Source of the DNA: Amycolatopsis methanolica 239
Lineage (GTDB): Bacteria; Actinomycetota; Actinomycetes; Mycobacteriales; Pseudonocardiaceae
Assembly (NCBI RefSeq): GCF_000739085.1
Contig: NZ_CP009110.1
Span: 2,232,001 to 2,296,000, forward strand
Direction: 5' to 3'
Length of the DNA: 64,000 nucleotides
Shown here: positions 33,573-43,347 of the stretch, in pieces
Layout of the letters: each line of letters begins with the position of its first letter
How positions within the stretch are numbered: the first letter of the stretch is position 1
Notes under the pieces: model-generated
Seen by the model: the letters and a program-made list of their open reading frames with translations, nothing else
Database searches by the model: none
What the model was told of the DNA's origin: nothing
Position numbers and translations under genes: made by a program

Positions 33573-34922
33573 ATGACCGAGACCCTGGACCACGTGTCGG
33601 AGGTCCTCGCCGACGCCGTCGTGGAGGACCGCGACGCCGGGATCTACCGGGCGAACCGCCGGATCTTCACCGACGAGGAGATCTTCGAACTCGAGATGAA
33701 GCACATCTTCGAGGGCAACTGGATCTACCTCGCCCACGAGAGCCAGGTCCCGAACCCGGGCGACTACTTCACCACCTACATCGGACGCCAGCCGGTGGTG
33801 ATCACACGTGACTCCGGCGGCGAGCTGCACTGCCTGATCAACGCGTGCGCGCACCGGGGCGCGATGGTCTGCCGCCGCAAGACCGACAACCGGATGACCC
33901 TGACCTGCCCGTTCCACGGCTGGACCTTCCGCAACGACGGCAAGCTGCTCAAGGTCAAGGATCCCGACGGCGCCGGCTACCCGCCCTCGTTCAACACCGG
34001 TGGCTCGCACGACATGACCCGCGTCGCCCGGTTCGACAGCTACCGCGGGTTCCTGTTCGGCAGCCTCAACGCCGACGTGCTGCCGCTGGAGGAGCACCTC
34101 GGCGACACCACCAAGATCATCGATATGCTGGTGGACCAGTCCCCGGAGGGGCTGGAGGTGCTGCGCGGCTCGTCCACCTACACCTACGACGGCAACTGGA
34201 AGGTGCAGGCCGAAAACGGCGCGGACGGCTACCACGTCACCGCGACGCACTGGAACTACGCGGCCACCACCGCACGGCGCAACACCGGCGAGTCCAAGAA
34301 CGACACCAAGACCCTCGACGCGGGCAGCTGGGGCAAGTCCGGCGGCGGCTATTGGTCGTTCCCGCACGGGCACCTGTGCCTGTGGACGTGGGCCGCCAAC
34401 CCGCAGGACCGTCCACTGTGGAACCGAATGGACGAGCTGAAGGAACAGTTCGGCGACGCCAAGGGCGAGTTCATGGTCAAGGGGTCGCGCAACCTGTGCC
34501 TGTACCCCAACGTGTACCTGATGGACCAGTTCTCCACCCAGATCCGGCACTTCCGGCCGATCGCGCCGGACAAAACCGAGGTGACGATCTACTGCATCGC
34601 GCCGAAGGGGGAGAGCGCCGAGGCCCGCGCCTGGCGCATCCGGCAGTACGAGGACTTCTTCAACGCCTCCGGCATGGCCACCCCGGACGACCTGGAGGAG
34701 TTCCGCTCCTGCCAGCTCACCTTCCGCGCCACCGCCGCGCCGTGGAACGACATGAGCCGCGGCGCCGAGCACTGGCTCACCGGCCCGGACGAGGTCGCGC
34801 TGGCGCTGGACATGAAGGGCGTCATCTCGGCGGGACAGAAGAACGAGGACGAGGGCCTGTACCCGGTGCAGCACGGCTACTGGCGGGACACCCTCCGCAA
34901 GGCGATCGGAGCGGCGGAATGA
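33573..34922 (+). CDS. benA: Benzoate 1,2-dioxygenase, large (alpha) subunit
   Basis: 449 residues. Rieske ligands C92-x-H94 and C112-x2-H115 are intact, and the mononuclear iron site has His221 and His226 in [10 protein letters not shown]. It dihydroxylates benzoate to the cis-1,2-diol with electrons from BenC. GGAGG lies six bases before ATG 33573; the upstream open frame has no site. The stop overlaps benB (ATGA). Confidence 0.97.
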   Translation: MTETLDHVSEVLADAVVEDRDAGIYRANRRIFTDEEIFELEMKHIFEGNWIYLAHESQVPNPGDYFTTYIGRQPVVITRDSGGELHCLINACAHRGAMVCRRKTDNRMTLTCPFHGWTFRNDGKLLKVKDPDGAGYPPSFNTGGSHDMTRVARFDSYRGFLFGSLNADVLPLEEHLGDTTKIIDMLVDQSPEGLEVLRGSSTYTYDGNWKVQAENGADGYHVTATHWNYAATTARRNTGESKNDTKTLDAGSWGKSGGGYWSFPHGHLCLWTWAANPQDRPLWNRMDELKEQFGDAKGEFMVKGSRNLCLYPNVYLMDQFSTQIRHFRPIAPDKTEVTIYCIAPKGESAEARAWRIRQYEDFFNASGMATPDDLEEFRSCQLTFRATAAPWNDMSRGAEHWLTGPDEVALALDMKGVISAGQKNEDEGLYPVQHGYWRDTLRKAIGAAE

Positions 34923-35425
34923 CCAGCGCGACCAAGACCATCACGCAGACCGACATCGAGCAGTTCCTCTACCGCGAGGCGCGTTACCTCGACGACCGCG
35001 AGTTCGAGAAGTGGCTCGACTGCTACGCCGACGACGTGGTGTTCTGGATGCCCTCCTGGGGCGACGACGACCTGCTGACCGAGGACCCGCAGAGCCAGGT
35101 CTCGCTCATTTACTACCCGAACAAGGGCGGGCTGGAGGACCGGGTGTTCCGGATCCGCACCGAGCGCTCCAGCGCCACGTCGATCCCGGAGCCGCGCACC
35201 AGCCACAACATCACGAACGTGGAGCTGATCGAGCGCCGCGGCGACATCGTGGACGTGCGGTTCAACTGGCACACCATGTACTTCCGCTACAAGACCGTCG
35301 ACCCGTACTACGGCACGTCGTTCTACACGATCGACTTCTCCGGCGAGTCACCGCTGATCCGCCGCAAGACCGTCATCTTGAAGAACGACTACATCCACCA
35401 CGTCGTCGACGTCTACCACATCTGA
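34919..35425 (+). CDS. benB: Benzoate 1,2-dioxygenase, small (beta) subunit
   Basis: 168 residues, SnoaL/NTF2-like fold of ring-hydroxylating beta subunits. It reads [42 protein letters not shown] and ends [14 protein letters not shown]. It packs with BenA in an alpha3beta3 oxygenase. ATG overlaps the benA stop; ten bases separate it from the benC-benD fusion. Confidence 0.96.
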   Translation: MTSATKTITQTDIEQFLYREARYLDDREFEKWLDCYADDVVFWMPSWGDDDLLTEDPQSQVSLIYYPNKGGLEDRVFRIRTERSSATSIPEPRTSHNITNVELIERRGDIVDVRFNWHTMYFRYKTVDPYYGTSFYTIDFSGESPLIRRKTVILKNDYIHHVVDVYHI

Positions 35426-35435
35426 GGGAGGCGTC

Positions 35436-38078
35436 ATGGCTTTCCAGGTCGCACTGTCCTTCGAGGACGGTGTCACCCGCTTCATCAAGTGCGAGCCGGA
35501 CCAGACGGTCGCCGACGCGTCCTACCGGCAGCGCATCAACATCCCGCTGGACTGCCGCGACGGGGCGTGCGGGACGTGCAAGGCGTTCTGCGAGTCCGGC
35601 GACTACGACGGCGGCACCTACATCGACGACGCGTTGTCCCCGGACGAGGCGTCCCGGGGTTACGTGCTGCCGTGCAGCATGAAGCCGCGCTCCGACCTGG
35701 TGCTGCAGATCGCCAGCACCTCGGCCGTCGCGAAGACCCAGGCGGCGACCTATTCGGCCACGCTGACCGGGTTGGACCGGCTGTCGCCCACCACGTTCGC
35801 CCTCACGCTGGAGACGCCGGACCGCGACAAGCTCGCGTTCCTGCCCGGCCAGTACGTCAACATCGAGGTCCCCGGCACCGGGCAGACCCGCTCCTACTCG
35901 TTCAGCAACGCGCCGGACGACAAGGAACTGACGTTCCTGGTGAAGCTCACGCCGGGCGGCGTCATGTCGGACTACCTGACCGAGCGGGCCGCGCCCGGCG
36001 ACGAGCTGCGCTTCACTGGCCCGAACGGCAGCTTCTTCCTGCGCGAGACCGACCATCCGGTGCTGCTGCTGGCCGGCGGGACCGGGCTGGCGCCGATCCT
36101 GTCGATCCTGCGCGCGATGCGGGCCTGCGGGGCGTCGCGCCCGGCGCACCTCGTCTACGGCGTCAGCACCGACGACGACCTGGTCGAACTGGACACGCTC
36201 GCCTCGCTGGCCGCCGAGGTGGACGGGCTGACGTGGGACTACTGCGTCGCCGCCCCGGACTCCAGCGCCCCCAACAAGGGCTACGTGACCAGCCTGATCC
36301 GCGACGAGCACCTGCACGGCGGCGACGTGGCCGTGTACCTGTGCGGCCCGCCGCCGATGGTCGAGGCGGTGCGCAAGCACTTCACCGACGCCGGCCTGCA
36401 GCCGACGGGCTTCTACTACGAGAAGTTCGCGCTCGCCGCCACGACGGCCGAACCCACGGTGGTGGAGACGAAGGCCGAACCCGAATCCGCTCCGGCCGTC
36501 CAGACTCCGGCGCCCCCGGCGCCGGAGGCCCCCGCCGCTCCGGTTTCCGCGTCCCCTTCGCCGGAGCGCGCGGGGGCGAGCCGGACCGTCGCCGGGCAGG
36601 CGATCTTCCCGCCCGCCGAGCTCGCGCCGCTGCGCGGCGGGGCGGTCCCCGACGAAGGCCAGACCAGGCGCGCCATCGCCGGGCAGCTCATCTGGCCGGG
36701 CGGCGCCGGCGGCGCCCTCGATCCAGGTGACACCCCGCTTCCCGCGCAGGCACGCGCCATCGCGGGGCAGGAGATGTTGCCCCGAGCCGAAATCGCCCCG
36801 CTCACCGAGCCCGGGCGGTACGAGATCGGCGAGGAGCACCCGTCGGTGCACGAGTCGGACGCCGTGTTCGAGGCACGCCAGGCCCTGGAGCTGGGCGCGG
36901 TGGAGATCACGATCGGCCGGCTGTCCTCCCAGCAGCTGGCCGGGTACCGCTTGCTCGCCGAGGCCACTCTGCCCTATGTGGACGGTGACAGGTTCCTCGA
37001 CGCGGCCGCCTACACCGAAACCAACGCGGCCTTCCACGACTACCTGTTCACCCTGACCGGCAACGAGCACCTCCTGCAGGCCTACCACGCGCTCGGTGTG
37101 AAGGGCCACATGACCGAAACGCTCCGCGACGCCACCTGGTGCCACCCCCGCTGCACGCAGGACCACCTGGACATCGTGGCCGCGTTCGAGGCGGGGGACC
37201 GGGCGGCCGCGCGCCGCCTGGTCGCCGAGCACGCCGAACGCTCGAAGACCACCATGCGCCGGGCGATGGACGATAAGAAGGCCGCGCGGCGGCCGCGGTT
37301 CATCAGCCCCGGCCGGTTCGACGGCAAGGTCGTCGTGGTCACCGGCGCCGCGCAGGGCATCGGCGAGCGGGTGGCGCGGCGGATCAGCGCGGAGGGCGGC
37401 ACGGTCGTCCTCGCCGACCGCGCCGCCCTGGTCAAGGACGTGGCGGACGAGCTGACCGGCGAGGCCCTGCCGGTGCTGGCCGACCTGGAGACCTGGGCCG
37501 GCGCGCAGGCGGTGGCCGAGGCGGCGCTGGCCCGGTACGGCCGCATCGACGTGCTGGTCAACAACGTCGGCGGCGCGATCTGGTTCAAGCCGTTCACCGA
37601 GTTCACCCCGGACCAGATCGACGCCGAGATCCGCCGGTCGCTGATGACCACGCTGTACTCGTGCCGCGCCGCGCTGCCGTCGATGGCCGCGCGGGGGCGG
37701 GGCGTGATCGTCAACGTCTCCTCGGCCGCCACCCGCGGCATCCACCGCATCCCGTACTCGGCGGCGAAGGGCGGCATCAACGCCATCACGGCGTCGCTCG
37801 CGCTGGAGTACGCCGACACCGGGATCCGGGTGGTCGCGACCGCGCCCGGCGGCACCGAGGCGCCGCCCCGCCGCATCAGCCGCGGCGGATCGGCACTGGA
37901 GACCGAGCAGGAGCGCGCCTGGTTCCAGGCGCACATCGACCAGACCGTGAACTCCTCGCTGATGAAGCGCTACGGCACGCTCGACGAGCAGGCCGCCGCG
38001 ATCACGTTCCTGGCCTCCGACGAGGCCTCCTACATCACCGGCACCGTCCTGCCGGTGGCCGGGGGCGACCTCGGCTGA
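35436..38078 (+). CDS. benC: Fusion: BenC electron-transfer reductase + FCD-like domain + BenD diol dehydrogenase
   Basis: 880 residues in one uninterrupted frame. Residues 1-95: plant-type [2Fe-2S] ferredoxin (LDCRDGACGTCKAFCESG...VLPCS). Residues 105-335: FAD (RSYSFSNAP) and NAD (GGTGLAP, CGPPPMVEA) reductase domains, i.e. full BenC. Residues 340-470: Pro/Ala linker with three AGQ repeats. Residues 470-622: FCD domain, the effector domain of GntR/FadR regulators (AFHDYLFTLTGN, DHLDIVAAFEAGD, VAEHAER) without any HTH. Residues 629-880: SDR matching BenD, with TGAAQGIG and YSAAK (Tyr774, Lys778). It should feed BenAB with electrons and oxidise the cis-diol to catechol. GGAGG precedes the ATG. 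Confidence 0.93.
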   Translation: MAFQVALSFEDGVTRFIKCEPDQTVADASYRQRINIPLDCRDGACGTCKAFCESGDYDGGTYIDDALSPDEASRGYVLPCSMKPRSDLVLQIASTSAVAKTQAATYSATLTGLDRLSPTTFALTLETPDRDKLAFLPGQYVNIEVPGTGQTRSYSFSNAPDDKELTFLVKLTPGGVMSDYLTERAAPGDELRFTGPNGSFFLRETDHPVLLLAGGTGLAPILSILRAMRACGASRPAHLVYGVSTDDDLVELDTLASLAAEVDGLTWDYCVAAPDSSAPNKGYVTSLIRDEHLHGGDVAVYLCGPPPMVEAVRKHFTDAGLQPTGFYYEKFALAATTAEPTVVETKAEPESAPAVQTPAPPAPEAPAAPVSASPSPERAGASRTVAGQAIFPPAELAPLRGGAVPDEGQTRRAIAGQLIWPGGAGGALDPGDTPLPAQARAIAGQEMLPRAEIAPLTEPGRYEIGEEHPSVHESDAVFEARQALELGAVEITIGRLSSQQLAGYRLLAEATLPYVDGDRFLDAAAYTETNAAFHDYLFTLTGNEHLLQAYHALGVKGHMTETLRDATWCHPRCTQDHLDIVAAFEAGDRAAARRLVAEHAERSKTTMRRAMDDKKAARRPRFISPGRFDGKVVVVTGAAQGIGERVARRISAEGGTVVLADRAALVKDVADELTGEALPVLADLETWAGAQAVAEAALARYGRIDVLVNNVGGAIWFKPFTEFTPDQIDAEIRRSLMTTLYSCRAALPSMAARGRGVIVNVSSAATRGIHRIPYSAAKGGINAITASLALEYADTGIRVVATAPGGTEAPPRRISRGGSALETEQERAWFQAHIDQTVNSSLMKRYGTLDEQAAAITFLASDEASYITGTVLPVAGGDLG

Positions 38079-38146
38079 ACCCGGCCGCCCCGCCCGGGGC
38101 CGCCGTTCCCCTCCCCTCCCCTCCCCACCCCACACCGGGAGCCATC

Positions 38147-39457
38147 ATGTCCGACACCGACGCGAACGTTGCGCGGCGCACCGTGTCCTGGGTGGTCGCC
38201 CTGTCGACGATCGCCCTCGTCTTCGACGGGTACGACCTGGTCGTCTACGGCACCGTCCTGCCCACCCTGCTCGCCGATCCCGCGCATCTCGGCCACATCA
38301 GCGCGGGCCAGGCCGGGGCGCTGGGCAGCTACGCCCTGATCGGCGTGCTCGTCGGGGCGCTGGCCGCCGGCAGCCTCGGTGACTGGATCGGCCGCCGCAA
38401 GATCATGCTGGTCAACCTGGCCTGGTTCTCGGCCGGCATGGGGCTGACCGCCCTGACCCAGAACGTCACGGCGTTCGGCTTCGGCCGGTTCTTCACCGGC
38501 ATCGGCGTCGGCGCACTCGTCGCGACGGTCGGCGCCCTGGTGGCCGAATTCGCGCCCGCGGGGCGGCGCAACCGGCTCAACGCGATCGTCTACAGCGGAG
38601 TCCCCGCCGGTGGCGTGCTCGCGTCGCTGCTGGCGATCGCGCTCGCCGACGCCGTCGGGTGGCGCGGGCTGTTCTGGGTGGGCGCGCTGCCGATCGTGCT
38701 GGTCCTGCCGCTGGCGGTCGTCAAGCTGCCGGAGTCGGCGAAGTGGCTCGCCGCCCGCGGCCGGGTGGACGAGGCGCGCGCGGTGTCGGAGCGGACCGGC
38801 GTGCCGCTGGTCGCCGAGCCGCCGGTGACCGACCGCCTGGGCTTCCCGGCGCTGGCGACCCGCGCACTGGCCTGGCCGACCGCGCTGCTCGGGCTGATGA
38901 GCTTCGCCGGGCTGCTGCTGACCTACGGGCTGAACACGTGGCTGCCGAAGATCATGGCGGACAACGGGTACGGCAAGAGCTACTCGCTGACCTTCCTGCT
39001 GGTCCTCAACCTCGGCGCGATCGTCGGTGGCATGCTCGCGTCGCTGTGGGCGGACCGGGCCGGCGCGAAGCGGGTCGTGGTCACCACGTTCATGCTCGCC
39101 GCGCTCACGCTCGCGCTGCTGCCGCTGGACCTGCCGCTGGCCGCGCTGCTGCTCGCGGTAGCCGTGGCCGGGGTCGGCACGATCGGCACCCAGGTGCTGA
39201 TCTACGGGCTGGTGTCCAACTACTACCCGACGCGGGCGCGGGCCGCGGGTGTGGCGTGGTGCGCGGGCTTCGGCAGGCTCGGCGGGATCGTGGGGCCGGT
39301 GATCGGCGGCCTGCTGGTCGGCGCCGGCCTGGGCGGCACCACGGCGTTCTACATCTTCGCCGGGGTGGCGCTCGCCGCGGCGCTGGTCACCGCGCTGGTG
39401 CCGCGGGCACAGCACGCCGACGTTCCGGTGCCCGCCGTCGCGCCGGAGCCCGCCTAG
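38147..39457 (+). CDS. benK: Benzoate MFS transporter (aromatic acid:H+ symporter)
   Basis: 436 residues, twelve helices. DGYDLVVYGTVLPTLL in helix 1 and GSLGDWIGRRKIMLVNLAWF at the 2-3 loop are the AAHS-family signatures with the membrane Asp used for substrate coupling. It follows the ben fusion by 68 bases and precedes the LuxR-type regulator, so benzoate import is the likely role. ATG preceded by GGGAG. Confidence 0.9.
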   Translation: MSDTDANVARRTVSWVVALSTIALVFDGYDLVVYGTVLPTLLADPAHLGHISAGQAGALGSYALIGVLVGALAAGSLGDWIGRRKIMLVNLAWFSAGMGLTALTQNVTAFGFGRFFTGIGVGALVATVGALVAEFAPAGRRNRLNAIVYSGVPAGGVLASLLAIALADAVGWRGLFWVGALPIVLVLPLAVVKLPESAKWLAARGRVDEARAVSERTGVPLVAEPPVTDRLGFPALATRALAWPTALLGLMSFAGLLLTYGLNTWLPKIMADNGYGKSYSLTFLLVLNLGAIVGGMLASLWADRAGAKRVVVTTFMLAALTLALLPLDLPLAALLLAVAVAGVGTIGTQVLIYGLVSNYYPTRARAAGVAWCAGFGRLGGIVGPVIGGLLVGAGLGGTTAFYIFAGVALAAALVTALVPRAQHADVPVPAVAPEPA

Positions 39458-39460
39458 AGT
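39455..39460 (+). promoter_or_regulatory. -10 box TAGAGT of the leaderless LuxR-type gene
   Basis: TAGAGT, six bases, then the GTG at 39467. It suggests the regulator also has its own promoter inside the ben cluster, overlapping the benK stop codon. Confidence 0.45.
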
Positions 39461-39466
39461 GACCAT

Positions 39467-42055
39467 GTGGTCCACCGTCGCCCGCAGCTGATCGCCCGCG
39501 CCGCCGCGCTCGCCGCATTGGAGAGCGTGGCGGCGCCGGCGTTCGTGCTCGTCACCGGCCCGGCCGGGGTGGGAAGGACGGCGCTGGCCGACGAGTTCGC
39601 CGCCCGCTGCGAGGGCGCGCGGCGCGCGGCCGGGGCGCCGTGGGAGACCGGCCGCGCCGGTGGTGTGCTCGCCCAGCTCGGCGGTGCCGACGGTGTGGTC
39701 ATTGTGGACGATGCGCAGTGGGCGGACCTGGAGTCGTTGCGCACTCTGGTGTCCACGGTCCGGCACGACCGCGACGCCCGGTCGCTCGTCGTCGCCACCT
39801 GCGTGAGCGGCGACCACCGGGTGCCCGCGGCCGCGCTCGAACTGCTGCACCGGGCCGCCACTACCACGGTGCGCCTGGAACCGCTCACCGCGCCGGAGAC
39901 CGGCGAACTGGCCGCCGCGCACGGCGTCCTGCTGCACCCGTCGATGGCCGAGCGGCTCTGGCGGCACACCGGCGGCATCCCGCGCCACGTCGTGCAGTTG
40001 CTCGCCGAGGTGCCGCGGTCGACGTGGGCGCGGTTCGACCCGGACCTGCCCGCGCCCGCCGCCGTCGCCGCGCGCGTGCGCGAGGGCCTGGCGTCCTGCT
40101 CGCCCGAGGCGCGCCGGCTCGTCGAGGCCGTCGCAGTGCTCGGCCCGGGCACCGCTGTGCGGGACGCGGCGTCGCTGGCCGGGGTCGACGGCGACGTGCT
40201 GCCCCTGCTCGACGAGGCCTGCGCCGCGGGGCTCGCCGAGTTCGCCCCGCACGGCCTCACCGAAGCCGGGCCCCCGGACGCGATGGTGCGGGCCGCGGTG
40301 CTCGCCGCGATGGGCCCGGCCGCCGCCGCGGACGCCCACCGCCGGGCCGCGGACCTCATCGAGGACCCGGTGCGCCGCATGCACCTGCTGGTCGCCGCCT
40401 CCCCGGTGCCGGACGCGGCCGTCGCCGACCGGCTCGACGAGCTGGCCGCGGAACGGGCCGCGGAGGGCGCGTGGGGTGTGGCGGCGTCACTGCTGTCCGA
40501 CGCCAGCCGTCTCACCGACGACCGGCTGAAGCGGGAAAGCCGCCTGACCCGCGCGGTGGACGCGTTGATCGGCGCCGGGGACGCGTTCGCCGCCGCGGCG
40601 CTGGTGCCGGAGGTGGAGAGCCTGCGGGAAACACCGCTGCGCAACGCCGTGCTGGGCTACCTGGCGATCGTGCGTGGTCGCGCCGCCGAAGCGGAAACCC
40701 GGCTGGGCCGCGCCTGGGGGCTGGTCAACACCGGCCGGGAGCCGGACGTCGCGGCGTTGATCTGCCAGCGCTATGTGCTGCATTCGCTGTCGCGGTGCCG
40801 CGCCGAGGACCTGGTGCGGTGGGCGGACCGGGCGATCTCGCTGGTGCCCGCCGACGCCCCGGCGGCGGTGGAGGCGGCAGCGATCCGCGGGCTGGGCCTG
40901 GCCGGCAGCGGCCGTCCGGACGAGGCACTCGCCGGGTACGCGGAGCTGGCCGAACGGGTGCAGCACGGCGCGCAGGCGCAACGGATCCAGATGGGCCGCG
41001 GCTGGCTGAACCTGATGGTCGACGCGATCGACGAGGCGCGAGTGGACCTGGAGATCGCGGTGCCCACGACGTTCCTCGGCGGTTCGACCCGGATTTCCTT
41101 GTGGGCACGCGGCTGGCTGGCGCGGGCGCAGTTCCTGGCGGGGGAGTGGGACGGCGCGCTGCGCACCGTCGCGGAGGCGGAGCCGTTGCTGGACCGCTCG
41201 GGGATCGTGCTGGCCGGGCCGCTGCTGGCGTGGACGGCGGTGGCGGTGCACGCGCTCCGGGGCGACTGGGAGCGTGCCGAGGAGGCCTTGCGCCGCGCCG
41301 ACGCCGGGCCGCAGGACTACGAGATCATGCGGGTCCCGTCGTGCCTGGCGCGGGCGCAGGTCGCGGAGGCGCGCGCGGACGCCGCCGGGGTGCTGCGGGC
41401 GTTGCGGCCGCTGACGATGCCGTGGGCGGGCGGCAGCATCGACGAGCCGGGGTTGTGGCCGTGGGCGGACATGTACGCGCACGCGCTGGTGCTGGAGGGC
41501 AAGACCGCGGACGCCGACGCGTTCCTGGCGCCGCACGAACGCCTCGCCGCGCGGCGCGGGCGCGTCTCGGCGCGGGCCAGGCTGGGCGCGGCGCGGGGAC
41601 GGCTGCTCGGCACGCAGGGCGACGTCGACGGGGCGCGGGCGGCGTTCGACGAGGCGCTGGAACTGCTGGAGGACCTGCCGTTGCGGTACGACCTGGCGCG
41701 GGTGAACTTCGCCTACGGGCAGATCCTGCGCCGGGCAGGCAAGCGCCGCGAGGCCGACGCGGTGATCAGCGCCGCGCGGGACGTGTTCGCCGCGCTGGGC
41801 GCCGCGACGTACGTCGCGCGCTGCGACCGCGAGCTGAAGGCGGGCGGCGTGCACGTCCCGCGGGGCCGCGGGTTCGGCGAGCTCACCCCGCAGGAGGAGG
41901 CGGTGTCCCAGCTGGTCGCGAGTGGACTGTCCAACCGGGAGGTGGCGGCGGAGCTGTTCCTGTCCACCAAGACGGTGCAGTACCACCTGACCCGGATCTA
42001 CGCCAAGCTCGGCATCCGCTCGCGCGCGGAGCTGGCCGCCCGGCGGCGGTCATGA
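39467..42055 (+). CDS. Large LuxR-family (LAL-type) regulator, BenR candidate
   Basis: 862 residues. An N-terminal AAA-like module has a Walker A variant GPAGVGRT (residues 31-38, Arg37 instead of Lys) and Walker B VVIVDDAQWAD. A long helical TPR-like middle is followed by a C-terminal LuxR HTH (LTPQEEAVSQLVASGLSNRE, AELFLSTKTVQYHL). LuxR-type BenR activates ben genes in Corynebacterium glutamicum, and this gene sits between benK and benE, so the same role is likely. Start by leaderless GTG. Its 3' end overlaps benE by 6 bp. Confidence 0.88.
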   Translation: MVHRRPQLIARAAALAALESVAAPAFVLVTGPAGVGRTALADEFAARCEGARRAAGAPWETGRAGGVLAQLGGADGVVIVDDAQWADLESLRTLVSTVRHDRDARSLVVATCVSGDHRVPAAALELLHRAATTTVRLEPLTAPETGELAAAHGVLLHPSMAERLWRHTGGIPRHVVQLLAEVPRSTWARFDPDLPAPAAVAARVREGLASCSPEARRLVEAVAVLGPGTAVRDAASLAGVDGDVLPLLDEACAAGLAEFAPHGLTEAGPPDAMVRAAVLAAMGPAAAADAHRRAADLIEDPVRRMHLLVAASPVPDAAVADRLDELAAERAAEGAWGVAASLLSDASRLTDDRLKRESRLTRAVDALIGAGDAFAAAALVPEVESLRETPLRNAVLGYLAIVRGRAAEAETRLGRAWGLVNTGREPDVAALICQRYVLHSLSRCRAEDLVRWADRAISLVPADAPAAVEAAAIRGLGLAGSGRPDEALAGYAELAERVQHGAQAQRIQMGRGWLNLMVDAIDEARVDLEIAVPTTFLGGSTRISLWARGWLARAQFLAGEWDGALRTVAEAEPLLDRSGIVLAGPLLAWTAVAVHALRGDWERAEEALRRADAGPQDYEIMRVPSCLARAQVAEARADAAGVLRALRPLTMPWAGGSIDEPGLWPWADMYAHALVLEGKTADADAFLAPHERLAARRGRVSARARLGAARGRLLGTQGDVDGARAAFDEALELLEDLPLRYDLARVNFAYGQILRRAGKRREADAVISAARDVFAALGAATYVARCDRELKAGGVHVPRGRGFGELTPQEEAVSQLVASGLSNREVAAELFLSTKTVQYHLTRIYAKLGIRSRAELAARRRS

Positions 42056-43285
42056 GCGGAAGTCGCCGCGCTCCAGCAAGAACGACACCGCCAGCCCCGC
42101 GACCAGGCCCCAGAACGCGGAGCTGATGTGCAACGGCTGCACGCCGGACACGGTCACCAGGAACGCCACCAGCGCGCCGAGGGTGAAGCGGGTGCGGAAG
42201 GCGGTGGCGAAGGCGCTCTGCAGCGCCCGCAGCATCGCCAGCCCGCCCAGGACCGCGATGAACGCGGGCGGCGTCGCGAGCATCAGGCGCACGAATGCCG
42301 GCGCGAACAGGCCGGCCACCACCGCGCCGGCCCCGCACACGACGGCCGCCGTGTACTGGCGGTCCCGCTCGCCCGAGGCGACCAGCAGCGCGTTCGTCGG
42401 CCCGGTCAGGCACGTGGAGACCGCGCCCACCGCCGCGGCTGGCAGCGACCACAGTCCGCACAGGATGGTCACGACGTTCGTGGGCGGCTCGTGCCCGGCC
42501 TGTTTCAGGACGGCGACGCCCTGGCCGTTCTGCACCACCAGCACGGTCACGGCCAGCGGCACGACCAGTTCCAGCAACGCGGGCCAGGTGAACCGGGGTG
42601 CCTGCAGCAACGGCTCGGCGAGCCAGCCGGAACCGGCAGGGGAGAAACGGCCGGAAACCGCCACGGCGACCGCGCCGGCCAGCAGCGCGCCGAGGATCGG
42701 CGGCAGCCGTCTCCCGGCCGCTGGCAGGGCGCTGAGCAGCACGAACACCACCACCATCGGGACCGCGACGCCCGGGTCCGCGCCGAGCGCGGTCACCAGG
42801 TCCAGCCCGAACTTCAGGAACACCCCGGCGACCATGGCCATGACGATCGGCATCGGCAGCGCGGCCATCACCGCGCGCACCCAGCCGGTAAGGCCGATCA
42901 GCAGGATCAGCAGCGCGGTGACCACGAACGCGCCCAGCACCTCGGGCCAGGTCAGGTGGGTCAGCGACCCGCCGACGACGACCGTGCCGGGGATCGTCCA
43001 GAAGAACGCCAGCGGCCGCCGGTACAGCCACGACGCGAGCACCGTGAGGATGCCGTTGAGGAAGAAGACCCCGAAGATCCACGACGCGAGCTGCGCCGGG
43101 CTCAGGCCGCCCTGCACCCCGACGGCGAGGATGACCGCGATCGGCCCGGTCGCGGAGAACACCAGGCCGATCACGCCGTTGGTCAGGGTGGCGCCGGTGA
43201 GGTCCCGGCGCACCCGCCGCGGCCCGGCGACCGGTGCCGGCGGACGCTCGAACCGCGGCGCGCTGATCTCCTCGTCGACTCTCAT
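42050..43285 (-). CDS. benE: BenE-family benzoate transporter
   Basis: 411 residues, about twelve helices. ATLTNGVIGLVFSATGPIAV, WPEVLGAFVVTALLILLIGL and the VQNGQGVAVLKQAGHEPPTN loop match BenE benzoate/H+ symporters. It is convergent to the LuxR gene and transcribed separately from benABC-D-K, giving a second benzoate uptake system. ATG 43285 has no ribosome binding site; an inverted repeat begins at the start codon. Confidence 0.93.
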   Translation of the reverse strand: MRVDEEISAPRFERPPAPVAGPRRVRRDLTGATLTNGVIGLVFSATGPIAVILAVGVQGGLSPAQLASWIFGVFFLNGILTVLASWLYRRPLAFFWTIPGTVVVGGSLTHLTWPEVLGAFVVTALLILLIGLTGWVRAVMAALPMPIVMAMVAGVFLKFGLDLVTALGADPGVAVPMVVVFVLLSALPAAGRRLPPILGALLAGAVAVAVSGRFSPAGSGWLAEPLLQAPRFTWPALLELVVPLAVTVLVVQNGQGVAVLKQAGHEPPTNVVTILCGLWSLPAAAVGAVSTCLTGPTNALLVASGERDRQYTAAVVCGAGAVVAGLFAPAFVRLMLATPPAFIAVLGGLAMLRALQSAFATAFRTRFTLGALVAFLVTVSGVQPLHISSAFWGLVAGLAVSFLLERGDFRS

Positions 43286-43321
43286 GTACGCATGCTGAAC
43301 TTACCGAACGCCATGCGTACA
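43285..43321. promoter_or_regulatory. Long-spaced inverted repeat at the benE promoter
   Basis: TGTACGCATG and CATGCGTACA are perfect 10-bp arms 17 bases apart. The left arm reaches into the benE start codon and the minus-strand -10-like TAAGTT lies between the arms. Position and symmetry suggest an operator for a dimeric regulator, possibly the LuxR-type protein next door. Confidence 0.5.
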
Positions 43322-43347
43322 CCCTGTTGTGGCGTGTGCCACCGGGG

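Noticed and set aside
35436-38078. BenC-FCD-BenD as two genes fused by a missed stop
   Set aside because: The frame is continuous through linker and FCD with normal codon use, and there is no ribosome binding site with start before the SDR part.
38101-38135. Pyrimidine-rich CCCTCCCCTCCC run before benK
   Set aside because: Short low-complexity leader; no repeat unit, hairpin or known element.
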